Both the position numbers and the translations under genes were made by a program. Under the pieces are notes generated by a model that saw only the letters and a list, made by a program, of their open reading frames with translations, ran no database searches and was not told the DNA's origin. Below, one piece after another: positions 34,622-46,925 of a stretch of 64,000 bases of DNA (the stretch's first letter is position 1; each line of letters begins with the position of its first letter). Source of the DNA: Pseudisothecium myosuroides (taxonomy: Eukaryota; Streptophyta; Bryopsida; Hypnales; Lembophyllaceae); assembly GCA_951799445.1 (NCBI GenBank), contig OX637288.1, positions 31,475,288 to 31,539,287 on the forward strand. The letters are read 5' to 3'.

Positions 34622-36775
34622 TAGAATGGCAAACGGTTTGTCCTCAAAGTACACTTTGGAAATCTCTTTGTATGCACTAAAATCTAAGACTCTCGACCCC
34701 TTACTATATTACCTAGACTAATTTTCTAACTACTTCCTTAAAAGTTTAAACAATTAAACATTGTAAGCATTAAAAGACTTTAGTTTATCTGTGACGACAA
34801 AAGAGAAAATTCAACCTGCTACTTCAAACTGGTCCAGAAAACAAATAAATAACTGCAAACTATACAAGCGGCATACATTGTGTTTTGGCTAAGATGCCAT
34901 CCACAGGTCCAGACTTCGTGAGAGTCCCGACGAACAGATTGGATACACGTACTGATAGGAAGTTAGCAATTGCTCGACGCAAGCTTCAATCACAACATTC
35001 TTGAAGGATATTCGTACCCCGGTTTCGATCCTTTGTTGGAAGGATTTGGACTGGGTCCCTGCTGTGATCATTCAAAAGCTCAAATCTCCAAGTGAAGATG
35101 ATCATTGAAATCCTGTGTCGCAGGCATGTTGATTGTAACTTATTCGTTATGTGGTTGAAATTGATTGACCGCAGACGTGTCCTGTCTTCACTATGAAGAC
35201 AGAAACTGACCTTAGACAGTACTATAAGCAGTGGTAGAAGTTGAATGGTAGGCATGTTATTTTCTTCATTGTGTGGTACAAATTGGATGGTTTGAGATGA
35301 ACAAATGACTGTCAACCAAGCCTTTTTTCAGCATTCATATCCAATGTTTCGGCAGCGTCCATTATCCATAGATGATAGGTAACGGCAGTACTGGGTGCTC
35401 AATTATGGACGCTAAGACCTAAACAGCTAACTCAAACTTCCTTACAGTATTAAAGATGTAGTTTGATCATTGCACGAGCTCCTCCCCGGCCCAGGTTGGG
35501 TTCAGAGTCAACCATATCCACTGCGCCAATTTCACCACCTTTACATGTGTCAATCGGTACGTGGCCTTGGAGACCTCAGGAAGATAGAATGCATGCCGAG
35601 ACTAGTCATCAACTTGCACCAAAGTCAGTTTAGAACTTTAGGAGATCGTACTCTAATCCATTTTATATCAAGTCTGAGGTCTTTAGAGGAATTAAAGTAC
35701 TGACGTGCCGTACCGTGCGAACACAGATGAAGACAGCAACAAGAGAAAAATGATTGAAAAACACCCAAAGTCTTCGCAATTGTGGTCCTTCGATGTACGC
35801 CGTGGATACGGGCGCCGCAACACCCTTTTCTCATCGCGCGTGCATCAAGTACACCCACGATATTCCTGCTTGAGCCCAGCTGGAGGACCATTCTTGAGGG
35901 AAGGACCCGTCTGTAGGTTTCTGTGCAGTCGTAAGAATGATCCACGAAGAAATGAAAAAAATAGTGACCAAAAGGACGACGAATTTTTTAATGTCCTACA
36001 AAGAATGGAGAATTTGTGGAAGTCAAAACACGAGATAAGCCCCTTATCAATGGAAATTGTCCATGTGTTTTAAAAATAAAATAAAAACACGAGACAAGGC
36101 AAAGTACCTTTATGAATAAATTAAGTACTTTTCTTCAATAAAAAGAAGTCTAAAGGCTATCCTACGATGCACCCTCTGTGCTGACACCGACATTGACTTG
36201 TCCTACTAGTGCGCAAGTGTGACATTTACCAGTGTCATGTACACTATTTGATGATTTATCTTTAAATTGGTCCTAACACTTGGCTTTTAAATGCACAAGT
36301 GCTTGCTTGAGGTCACAATTTTAATTTGATATGCACCTGTTCAGATTTCAGAACTAGCTTGACATGTGAAAAGTTGTCCACTCAGATGTGCACATTCATT
36401 GGACTGGGAATTCGATGAACTGTACTGGGATGCAATTAGAGAGTCTCTCTGCAAAGAGGTTGAGAGCACATACAGGCCATTCAAGAGTTTCATGTATCGA
36501 TTGTACGATAACTAACTTATATAAGGCATGCGCGCGGCATTGAAATGTCTATCATCTTGTTTGCTACCAGTTTATTTTGCAACAGGGCATGATTCAGGTC
36601 CTCTGGCACTGCAAAGTTTGTTGGCAGGTTTTTGCAAATTGTACACTCGCAAGCTGGTAGCCTGGTGAAGTACGCTTTAACAATATCCTTATCTTGTGGA
36701 CGCTCTGATCCCTTGCATATATCCTGTGGCATCCGTACAGTGCATTCGTGTTAATTGTTTGAACTTCTAGCTCCA
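34622..36775. other. Intergenic DNA without a supported gene
   Basis: The composition is balanced, but no frame exceeds about 122 codons and none has a recognisable domain or splice-consistent partner. A TATA-like TTATATAAGG occurs at about 36,516-36,525. The region probably holds the upstream control DNA of the haloperoxidase-like gene. Confidence 0.4.
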
Positions 36776-36790
36776 ATTATATATATGAGG
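36776..36790 (+). promoter_or_regulatory. TATA-box candidate of the haloperoxidase-like gene
   Basis: ATTATATATATGAGG lies about 125 bases upstream of the ATG at 36911, a plausible distance for a short leader. A competing TATA-like TTATATAAGG lies near 36,516. No transcript evidence is available. Confidence 0.35.
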
Positions 36791-36910
36791 CCGCTTGTAG
36801 ATCTTAAGCTGCTCCTGGGATGCAAACGCAAGAAGGATTTTTGTTGACCTTTTCTAACGGTGGTGAATTGTGGTCGATGACAAATTGAGGGCAATTGCGA
36901 GCAGGTGACC

Positions 36911-38353
36911 ATGGCGGCGTCTCGATATCCGAGACCAGCTGCAGCAGTTCTTGCATTGATTTTCACTGTTCTTGGGAGTTCAGCATCAAGTGTGTCCGCC
37001 ACATCGACGCTAGACAATGTCGCTGTGCAATGGAACTACCTCTTCAACCTCCTCACATGCCGATCCTCGAGAATTGTCATCGAGCCCAGCCTCATCTTCG
37101 CGCAGCTGCACCTCGCCCAGTGGCACTCCCTCCTGTCTCTCAAGCGCCTCACCGACTCGGAGGAATCCCAAGAGCTCGTGGTGGCGTTTGCCAGTCACAC
37201 CATTTTGTCAAATTACTTCGTGTTCGAGAAGTGGACCGCCATCGATCCCTTGCTCTACAAGCAGCTCAATGCGATCAACGCCTCGACCTCGCAGACGACC
37301 CTGGGTAGGCGCTTGGGCGAAGCCGTCGCGCACAGCGTCATCGACAAGCGCCGCCCTGGCCGCGAATTCACCCTGGGCGACTTCCGAGCCGGGCTCGACT
37401 CCGAGGGCAAAAATCCTCGACCAGGACTGTACCGCTACCTCAACGACACGCCGGCGGGACGCGCGGACATGATCTTCGTCTTCTACGACATTCCAATCGT
37501 GCGCCCCTACGTCGTCCCAGACCCGCTCCGCTTCATCCAGACGCACTTGTCCTTCATCAAGCCCCCGTACGTCCCGTCCTCGGAGTGGGACGCCGCGTAC
37601 GCGAGCATCGTCGACGCCGGGAGCGCCGACAACTCGAGGCGAACAGCCGAAATGAACATCACGGCCGCCTGGTCCTCGTGCCCGAAGGTGAACGCCGTCA
37701 CTTGCTATCCCGAAGGCTTATGGAACGCCATCGCGCGGTCGGCGCTTCCTTCGTCGCTTTCCCTCTACGACACCGTCACATTCTTCACAAAGCTGGCGGT
37801 CACCATGCACGACGCGCTCATTGTCTTGACGACCCTCCAGTACGGGTTCTGGTTCTGGCGGCCCCAGATGGCGATCCGCGAGGGCGACTCCCGTCACGCC
37901 CCTATCCCGACCTGGACGTCGTGGCGACCCACTCCGCCGCACCCCGAGTACCCGAGTGGCACTGTCACGAGCTTCTCCGCGGCCGCGAGGGTGTTGGAGC
38001 AATTCTTCAATGAGACGAAACAGAAACCCAACGACATTATTCTCCCCGGGGGCGGCGCTCAGTGGGGTGCTGGTTGTCCAGGGCTGCAGGGAGAGTCAAT
38101 TGCGGACGAGAAATTCGCATCGTTCGCGGACGCCGTGACGTTTGGACAGAGGTCGCGCAAGTTTGCAGGCGCGCATTACCAGAAGTCGGTGGACGACGCC
38201 GTGCCCGTGGGCGCTGCGGTGGCCAAGTACGTCGCGGAGCACTGGGACGAGACCGCGCCGTCGGGGGTGTTGCCTGACCTTGTGTACTTGAATGTGGTCT
38301 CAAAGTTTCCGAAGAAGCAGCAAGAATTTAGTCCCCTCCGACTCGATTACTGA
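36911..38353 (+). CDS. Vanadium-haloperoxidase-like secreted protein (PAP2/VHPO fold), intronless
   Basis: One uninterrupted frame of 480 residues starts at ATG 36911 (ACCATGG context). The N-terminus is a signal peptide (hydrophobic run about 9-28, Ala/Ser-rich end). The VHPO order follows: FWRPQMAIR (about 315-323), HPEYPSGT (about 344-351) and SRKFAGAHY (about 415-423). Family members bind vanadate with Lys, two Arg, Ser, Gly and His, and use the His of PSGH as acid-base. Here Arg317, the PSG backbone, Arg416 and His422 are kept. The expected Lys is Gln310 and the PSGH His is Thr351, so catalysis may be lost or changed. The coding DNA is strikingly GC-rich against AT-rich flanks and has no intron, compatible with horizontal acquisition or retroposition. 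Stop TGA; AATAAAA-type signals follow near 38,529. Confidence 0.8.
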   Translation: MAASRYPRPAAAVLALIFTVLGSSASSVSATSTLDNVAVQWNYLFNLLTCRSSRIVIEPSLIFAQLHLAQWHSLLSLKRLTDSEESQELVVAFASHTILSNYFVFEKWTAIDPLLYKQLNAINASTSQTTLGRRLGEAVAHSVIDKRRPGREFTLGDFRAGLDSEGKNPRPGLYRYLNDTPAGRADMIFVFYDIPIVRPYVVPDPLRFIQTHLSFIKPPYVPSSEWDAAYASIVDAGSADNSRRTAEMNITAAWSSCPKVNAVTCYPEGLWNAIARSALPSSLSLYDTVTFFTKLAVTMHDALIVLTTLQYGFWFWRPQMAIREGDSRHAPIPTWTSWRPTPPHPEYPSGTVTSFSAAARVLEQFFNETKQKPNDIILPGGGAQWGAGCPGLQGESIADEKFASFADAVTFGQRSRKFAGAHYQKSVDDAVPVGAAVAKYVAEHWDETAPSGVLPDLVYLNVVSKFPKKQQEFSPLRLDY

Positions 38354-39646
38354 TCCTCTTTCGATCGGGACTTTTGGCGATCTGCAATAACGAGAGATGG
38401 ATGGAGTCTGGCAGCTAGAGTTAGAATAGAGTCCCCGGTGTGTTAAGCAGGAATGTCAATCGTTGTGCATGTTTTAGTTTTGCGTTCATTTCAATGTTAC
38501 TAACGTGCTCTGTGCAGTTGCCACAGCCAAAATAAAAATAAAAATAAAATTCTAATTGAAGAAAAAATAATTTTCTAATTTTTTTATTTGTAAAAACTTT
38601 GAAATTCAATACCTTTTAAGTTACAGTTATAACTAAGGTTGACCAAGACGCATCCACTTTTTGCATGCGTGGAGCTTTAGGGTTAAGGTGGCAAAATCCC
38701 TTCCAATAATATGATCATGAGAACCATTTGAAGGTATTCAAATAAAATTTAACGACCAATGACCCATTCCCATTCTATAGGTACACGTATTTCTAACCAA
38801 GTTTAGAATCCGTTTATTTTTCCTTTTCAAAATTGGAACTAATAAATACATGACACATGTCCCAAGTTGTGAGAAAGAAAAAGTTCTTGAATGATCAGAA
38901 TTAGAAGAGTGTAGACATTGGCCATGGGTCTAGAGCACTTTTTGCCTCCCAAAATTCATAGTAATTTCAATTCAAGCAATATAATCACAAAATGTTTTGC
39001 AATCCTTGTCATTTCTATCATTGTACCTTTGAAAAATATTTGTTTTGCCTTCACTACTCCAAATCATGTCATTATTCCTTATTCCTTCACTATTCCTTAT
39101 TCGTTCAGTTATGGGTGGCTCTACCTAAGATGACAAGCAAGGACCACAATGCACATGGCCTCTTTGAAAAGTACCTACACCAAAATGTACCCTAGATTCT
39201 TGCATAAAATGTACAATTGCTACTAATGAGAGCCTAGGGTAACTTATAGGTCCACATATATTCAACACTTCGAAAATTCTTCGTTCATTCATCCAATGTC
39301 CAGAAAATGCATAAGAGAAACTACAATCCTTTCACTTCCAACAAGATCCAACAAAAAATTAGGCAATTTCATAATAGGAACAATGCTCAGTTGCTTTGTC
39401 AGACATCTAGGTGTAGTTACCTTTCTAAGAAGCACACTTGATTCTGGCCGAGCCATTTGAAACATGGAGTCCTGTGAGTGCACCTAAAAACTAGCACCTG
39501 AACAACTACAGTGGTGTCCAACAAGCGTCTGTTCTACAAGGAATACATACTATCAAGTCTCTAACAACCGACGTGTACAAAATGGAAACAAAGTGTTACA
39601 AGTCTCGGCATCCTGCAAGCACTGTCACAGGGTGCACGATATTCTC
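38354..39646. other. Intergenic DNA with a dispersed repeat
   Basis: The 3' region of the haloperoxidase-like gene contains repeated AAATAAAA near 38,528-38,549. About 38,830-39,060 matches 60,530-60,760 in inverse orientation (for example GTCTAGAGCACTTTTTGCCT against AGGCAAAAGGTGCTCTAGAC). No gene was found. Confidence 0.6.
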
Positions 39647-42600
39647 CTAATGAGCAGAAGGTTTGTTAAGCATCAGTCTCTCGTAAATGTCAAGAAGCTC
39701 TTTCTTGTTTGGATTCCGTGCGGCCAACACTTCTGCCCCAAACCCAGCCTCTGTCAACTTCTGCTTTAACTTCGCGATAGTCAACTTCCTGTAATTTGTG
39801 GTCTCCACCACATCACTCGACGTAGCTCCGCTGCCTCCCCCATCCTCACCTTCGTACTGGTTACTACCATTGTCAAAAGGATCCATCTTGTTTTTCTTAT
39901 ATGCGGCGGTCTCAATATCCATATCCTGTGCCGAAATGTCAAATCCTGGTTTCCATAATACACAACATTATCAGTCAGTAAACACATTCCTGGCATAAAA
40001 AGCAATAAATAAGAATCTTCTTCACGATTCATGGGGAGTTCTCCCTACGGTCAGAGTGATCATAAAGAAGCCTATGCATGATTCATAGTGATGTCTCACC
40101 GTCTCAGAATGATCAGCCTGACAACAGGGAGTCGACCTCATGAATCGTGGATCCGAGTCTTAATCTAAAAGTACTTGAAACAGTCTATCATTGCTAAATA
40201 AACTGTGTTAATGCGGAGTAATATACAAGAACTGGACGAGTAGATGAGTGCACGAACTAATAAACGGCAAACTCATCTTAACCAACGAGTCCTGCACATG
40301 GAAGCTGCTCAATCAAGCCCAACCATTTGCAGCTAAAGAGCTTAAGGAAAGTACTTAGTAAAGTCAGACCTTCATCTTGGAAAGCTCTTTTGTTACGAGT
40401 GGGGCCCATAGGTGACCTGCCAGGTGGAGTGTCGGTAAAGCCTCGGACTCGAGTCTCCAGAGCTGTTTCGTGGTTGCGAACTGCTGTGAGCTGTCCCTGG
40501 AGGTTATCTATCTGTCCCTGCATGTGTTGAATTTGCAATGAAAGAGACTCGGCTCTTTGGCTTGCCTCCGCTTTCGCATGTCTTTCACTAGCCAACAACC
40601 TCTCAAATGTCTCCACTGTCTTCGCACGCTGATCTTGGGAAGACCCAAGCAACGCTTCCATTTCCTTCTCCCTTTCGTCATGACGATTCTCCAACAAAGT
40701 GACCCTTGAGAATGCCTCTCGCTGCAAGTCCCTAGCCTGTTCCAGACTCTGAAATGTTCCAACGCAGTAAACATCGCACAAACTTAAGTCGTCAGAGAAG
40801 TCAAAGAGAGACTACCGGTAGATGTGCCCATACACGACTAGGTCAAGAGCGATTACATGCACAATACCTGTTCTGAAAGACGTAGATAATGCATTCTTGT
40901 TCAGGGAAGTACATGGGCCCCTGCCCACACCAACCAAGTAGCGCCAATTTGCTAACTGGAGCGTTGAAGTCCATTAGCTAAGTGAATATTAACTAACATA
41001 GTGCGTGTCCGCACAATTGGAGGGTTAGGCTTCCAATTTTCTAACTCCTGCTACTTGATGCAGGTGGATTTAGCACTTCAATCCATTTGTATAGGTGCAG
41101 TTAGTTTACATGATTACTTGTGCAAAATTGAGGAGTCAACTGTTAGAAATAAATGTAAACTCATTGCGATTTAACGGGAGTTAGCACCAATTTGCTGACA
41201 CAACTTGGACAGTGCAGGCAAGCAGGTCATAGTTCCAATTAGTTAACTGGCGCTATTAAGTTGGTGCGGGCGGGGTCTTAAGGTGAAAACAATTTTAGTG
41301 TCGAAAAGCTAAGAAGAGAAACTAACCTGGATCAACTCGTTTCTTTCCTGTTCCAACAATTCACAACGCCTATGAGTTCGTTCCACTGCTGTCAATCTCT
41401 CTGCTGCCAATTTCTGAGTCTCCAACTTTTCTCTCTCCTCAGCAGTTGCTTCAGCACGAGACTTCTCTGCAGCTTCGATTGCACGCTTAAAATCCCGTTC
41501 TGCCATTTTCCTCTTCTGCTCTGCTTCTTCCATCCTCGCGATGCATTCGTTCATGTGTTGTTCTGCGAGTGACTTGTCTACTTCGGCCTTCTCTAGGTCT
41601 CTCCTCAGGGTGATAGACAGTGACTTTGTGCCCTCTAATTCTTGCTGTATATGTTTCAGCTCTGATCGCAGGCTCACCGCCTCTTCAGACTGATCTGATG
41701 TTATGGATTCAAGCTCCTGCAAAATAGGTAACCGGATTTGGAAGCAAAAGTTAGTCACAAAGGAAAAGGCGTTGATCAAATCACACCATTGCCATAGCCG
41801 CAAATCTTAGGAGCTTTCATTCTTGAACTACTCAACAAGACGAAAGATGAGGTTACGTTACATTAAGGCGAGTTGTCAGGCCAACAATGCGACGCTCCCC
41901 TTGCTCTAACTTCGACTGCAACTCCTTTGTCTCTTTCTCCTGCAACATGAATTCACATCCTAAAATCAATAGAAAAAATCAGAAGGATCATGCCCCAAAA
42001 CAGAAAAGCTTTTGGTATCCATAGGCACAGGACGCTCAAAAGTTAAACATACGCATGTCGTGCAGGAGAATAAACACCACTCATCATATTGTAACCATCT
42101 CTTCCTGATTCGCTAGTCTCGTGACTCTAAACATATTCCTGACGGTCCACACAGCAAAACTCTAAATCGGATGACATTATTCACTCTCATAGCTAAATTC
42201 TCTGCAGATACACATTTCCTGAACAGGAGAAAAATCTGGTAATTAGATTGTCCGACACAATATCTTACCGTACTTCAAGAATATCAATAATAATATTGCC
42301 ATTTCATTGGATGCATTTTAATTTTCATTACGTCAACGAGGGTGCGATAAGTTGAGAATTGCACCTTTTCAGATATTTTCTGCCCATAATCAGCTCGGAT
42401 AGAATCCTCACGTGCCCGAGCTTGCGCCAGTGCTCGCTCCTTTTGCGAATTTGCCTTCCCAACAGTAATCTTGGTTTCAGTAGTAATCGACTCGGACTTT
42501 CTCTGCCATTCTGCAGCCTCTGCTTTAGCCGACTCAGATTGCTCTTTCACTGCCGCCAACCTGGCCTCCGCAGAACTACACCGATTCTGCAAGCATAGAT

Positions 42601-45600
42601 AATGAAAACGACCAGTCAATCCACATGCCAAAACATACTTCAGTACAGAGGCAAAGTTAAGGTCAAGATAAAATCAAAAAACAAAATGAATACCTGAAGA
42701 GATGCAACCTCCGTGTGCTGTCGCTCGATCTGAACTCGCTGGGATGAAAGGTCCTGCTCATACTTGCTCTTCAAGTCAACAGCCTCCTTCTTAGCACCTT
42801 CAACTTGGGTTGAAAGAGCAATAATCCTCTCTTCTAAAGAAACATTTTTCTTCTGTACGTTACCATATTGAGCAGCTGCATTCTCGGACGCTCTGTTGTA
42901 GTCATTCATGATGTTTTCATAACGCTTCTTCCAGTCTTGGGCATCGCGTTGGGCAGCCTCAGTCTGCTTGGCTGAGAATGCTAACCGTTCTCCCATTGAA
43001 CGCCCTTTCAATACAAGGCTCGAATGCTCTGCTGCTGCATTATCACTTGCTCGTTTAACGAGATCGTGTATGGGGCCAGCCAAACTGCAGTTCCACAAAG
43101 CAGTTGTCACATACCAACTCAAGAGCAAAAAACGCTATAATATGATAGCAGATAATGAAAAGATATTACTTTCAAAATCTAGGGAGAAAGAGATGACTGA
43201 CAGATGTGGAAAATAATGGAGAACAAATTCTACCCACTAGAGCCACCATGTAGCACGTTTTCGGTAAGATCAAATACTTTTTATTTCTAGGTAAATTACA
43301 GCATACCTCTTCTGCAAAAATTGGACGAGTTTTTGATACTTGACAGCACCAGATGCTTGGGATTCATACTCAGTCACCATCCCGTCCAGAACCTGGAAAA
43401 GAGAAACTTACGTCACTACCCCTTGAAACAGGTGATGAAACGTTGCTTTGAACCATTGAGCCCCCGGTGCACACAAAATTGTATATATCCAAAAACTGAA
43501 AGAACAATCCGTAACACACCTTGATAACAGAACTGAAGGTTGCCTCGGGGGCATTACAAGCATTTCTCAATCTCTCTTCCATTGTGCCCACAGCTCTTAA
43601 ACATCTCAATTCGGCTTCCATGGACGACTTCCGCTTAAACTCCTGCAAAACAAGTCGCAGAATCAGAAGAAGGATCACTGTAAATATCAATCCAACTTAT
43701 ACTACCACAGAAAAACTTTCTGAAAACTCCTTGAAACATCAAAGCACGAAAGCAAATACAGAAGCTCAAAAAATCATTCCGTACTTCAAAGTGCCGTTTC
43801 AGAGTAGCATGCAGTTGCTTCTCGTAATTTTTACGAACAGGACCATTTCCAACAGCCTCCGAGTTGAAAGCAGAAAATGCTGCTTGCACAGCTTCCTCTT
43901 GCGCTTCTTGCATTGCAGCCTGCACTCAGGTGATAATAGTATTCACAAGCTAGTCAGCATTAAGTACTTAAGTGCCTGTAACAAGTCTATCTTCGCCAAG
44001 TTCTCCGTTCGACGTGTCTAGCGTGACATTACCAGAATTTTAATTTATGAGTGCAATAAATAACTCCATCTCATTTGGACAAGAGATTGATATCTCACCG
44101 CATCAAGAACAGCATCCTTATTGAAGACTTCGGTATACTTTTGAATTGCGACGTCATGAGCGCGTCGGCACTCACTCTCTTCCACACTCTGTTCAAGCAC
44201 TTGTCAGTCAATACTCGGAAGAAACAATCAAACAAATCGATCCGAGATTCACGTAACTCTTTCTGATCCTGGCCACACCCAATTGCATCAAAAAAGAAAC
44301 TGAACACCAGAGGCTTCTCAGTTCGTAAAGGTTAACCTGCCAAGACGTTGCTATAGTGGGAACAGCACCAGCATTAATAGCATCTAAAAAGGATTGGGTC
44401 AATCCAGCGAACATGGGGCCAGTCATAACAAGAGAGCCGAGCTGTTTGGGTCGCGTCCTTTCGAAAATATACTTCGTCAAAGCATCGAGTCCAGACCTAA
44501 ACTCGGGACGCATTTTCTCCATCTGTAAAATCAGCAATACCAAAATTTAGAGCGCTCGCACTATAACATAGAATTCGGAACACACATGAACAGCAATAAT
44601 ATAAATAAATATAAATATAAATCGATATACATTGAATATTGTAAGGCATGCCCAGACTTACGCTTATTTGGTCAAGTTTCTGCAGCTCTTTCTCCTCGTT
44701 AAGCGGCCGAACAAGTGTGAAACAATCACGCTCAGGAAACAAAGCACGAACTGAGTTTCGAATCTGGGGATATCAACAAGCAACCGACTAAGTTTGATGT
44801 GAATAAACTCGACCCAACAGCGTTTAAATGCATCATATAAACTACCATAGTAAGTAGCCTTGCTAAGCTCAATAAACTACAAAACATATGATAGACTGAC
44901 CTCGTTCTTTGATGCAATAGCTTTACCCGTGCCGGAAATGGGCTGCAAAGCTGACTCTAAATATTCTCTTGGAGTGATACGTCGACCATCTTCAGTCAAG
45001 TCCAAGTAAAAATCCTGCACAGTACACCGTTAGTGGCTTTGATAACTAGGAAAGTAGAGAAAGAAAAAGTAGATCTCGAATAGGAAAAACTTGAGCCAGG
45101 AACAATCACGGAAGAACCAAACAGGAAACGCAACTTCGTGTTCGCCAATGCACTCAGAGCCACAGCCCTAAATAAACGTCAATAGCAAATAAAATAGCAG
45201 AGTCTGTTAAAAGCAACAGTGAAAGAAACTCACCCGGAGCAACCATAGGAAAAGAGGAGAGAATTGTCCAATCTCAGACGCTGAAGCTTTTTGGGGAGAT
45301 GATGATGACGCCCGGACTTGTATGTGTTTCGTCATCTCTGTTACGAGAGATAATTTGTCCAATGCAGCCTCATCAATGCCACCCATCTGTTGGATGCCAA
45401 AAGTAATCCATCCCGGTTACCACACTGCGGAATAAAACATACACTCCAAATTTACCTTTCAATCTTCATGTATGGTGCCTCATTCGAGACTCTAAACCCT
45501 CCAATTCACGTCACTTGCACAGGCATAAATGATGGTAACGCGAAAACACTGAGTATAATGATGAAATGGAGGGCTAACCTGGTTGTAAACAAACATACTT

Positions 45601-46898
45601 GACAGTAAAACAGCCAAGGAGAAAATCTGTGTGCTGTATGTCCCCTGTCCAAAGTCCAGACATTCAACAGTAAGTAAAACTCAAAATCTGAAATAAATTC
45701 ATATACAGACAAATACAAGGATCGAGCACAAGCATCCTTCAAAAGCAAGAGTCCAGATTCAGCTAATCACGAAACCCAGTCAAACTAAGCACGAAATTGT
45801 CATCAACATCGTAATCAAAGAAAAACTTACAGTTTGATCATAGGCATCTATCCCTTCGCTGTCCAGAAGTAACAAGCTGTATTCACTGCCATCAGGAGCT
45901 GTCCTTTTCAGCGGAGAACTCCACATCCACAATCCTTTTGTACAAGGCCTGTGTGTGGGTGCAACAGTAAAACCACTACTCCGTCCAAGCAGCTGTACAG
46001 AATCAAACAAAAATCAGCATGTCTGTACCTATAGCTCCATCAACAAGCCTGTCACAATCTCAAAAAACCCTAAAATCATACATCAAGTTAAGGATAATAC
46101 GATCAAAATAAAAATCTAACTCGTAAGAGCCCAAATGGCGAAAGTGGTTGCTTCCATATCAATAGAACTTGAAATAAATCATTCAGGAAGATTAATATAA
46201 GGTCTCATGATGTACTAACAGACACAAGATATCATACCCCATATTTCTGACCGATGGAAAACTGTTTTGAAAGTTAGAATAATCGAACATTATATTCCAA
46301 ATTGAGCTTCTATTTTTAGTTTGGCACCTAGAGATTTCAAATGACGGACTCCCACAGTTCTAAATGAGATGAAAAGAGTACTGAAGTTAAGACAAAACAC
46401 TCTACAAGAACGAAGACAAGTGCTGTTCAGCCTAGATAATGAAAAACCCACAGAACAGAGAAATTGTCTACATTTTCAATCCTTACGCTCATATCCTGTC
46501 AACGAAAAGGAAACGATCTTGGCAATACCAGGAATAAACCCTAATAATGTCCACAGCCCATACATCAAAACCTGACAGCGATCCTCTGAAAGTTCACAAA
46601 CCTGATTTAAAATGAAACTCTTTCCCTGCCGCGCCCGCCCGCAAACCGCTACTACACCGAGAGGGCCTTTCACCATGTGCAAGGCGGCCACGGCTTCCGG
46701 ATCCATCTTAAACTTCCCTCGCTCATCGCAATACACCAGTCGCAAAGGCCGAGCTGGACCCCCTGCCATACTCGTGGTACTGAATGCATACTCGGGTCGC
46801 TTGGTTTGAATAACGATCGGCGTCTCAAACTCCGGTTCTGGCGATTCCTCGGGTTGCGGTGATTTCTGGGCAGACCCAAAACCAAATCTAGACAACAT
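39647..46898 (-). CDS. GBPL3: Guanylate-binding-protein-like GTPase with coiled-coil tail (GBPL3-type)
   Basis: Seventeen exons fit GT-AG sites and phase: 46898-46602, 45992-45831, 45644-45579, 45386-45234, 45014-44901, 44763-44662, 44522-44337, 44188-44099, 43919-43785, 43642-43520, 43392-43307, 43084-42694, 42586-42365, 41939-41862, 41716-41327, 40748-40370 and 39945-39647. They encode 1,090 residues, the usual plant length. The N-terminal GTPase domain has GRARQGKS (87-94), the RPCTKG switch, LLLDSEG (G3, about 140-146) and the GBP-type WLLRD. A helical middle and a long coiled coil (about 480-1000) follow. The C-terminal FGAEVLAARNPNKKELLDIY block is typical of plant GBPLs. Family members are dynamin-superfamily GTPases; Arabidopsis GBPL3 forms nuclear defence condensates. 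The first ATG in frame is 46898. The stop is TAG. Confidence 0.93.
40916..41279. mobile_element. MITE in intron 15 of the GBPL gene
   Basis: The ends share an inverted repeat of about 44 bp. The left begins GCCCCTGCCCACACCAACCA and continues to GCGCCAATTTGCTAACTGG. The right, read inward, has CCCCGCCCGCACCAACTTAA and GCGCCAGTTAACTAATTGG. It is about 364 bp and non-coding, and it accounts for most of the largest intron of the gene. The target duplication was not resolved. Confidence 0.6.
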
Positions 46899-46925
46899 CG
46901 TGAATTCCCGGGAGCTTGACAACAA

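Noticed and set aside
37017..38303. Long open frames in other frames and on the minus strand within the haloperoxidase-like gene
   Set aside because: They are shadows caused by the high GC content of that gene; only the 480-residue frame has a signal peptide and family motifs.
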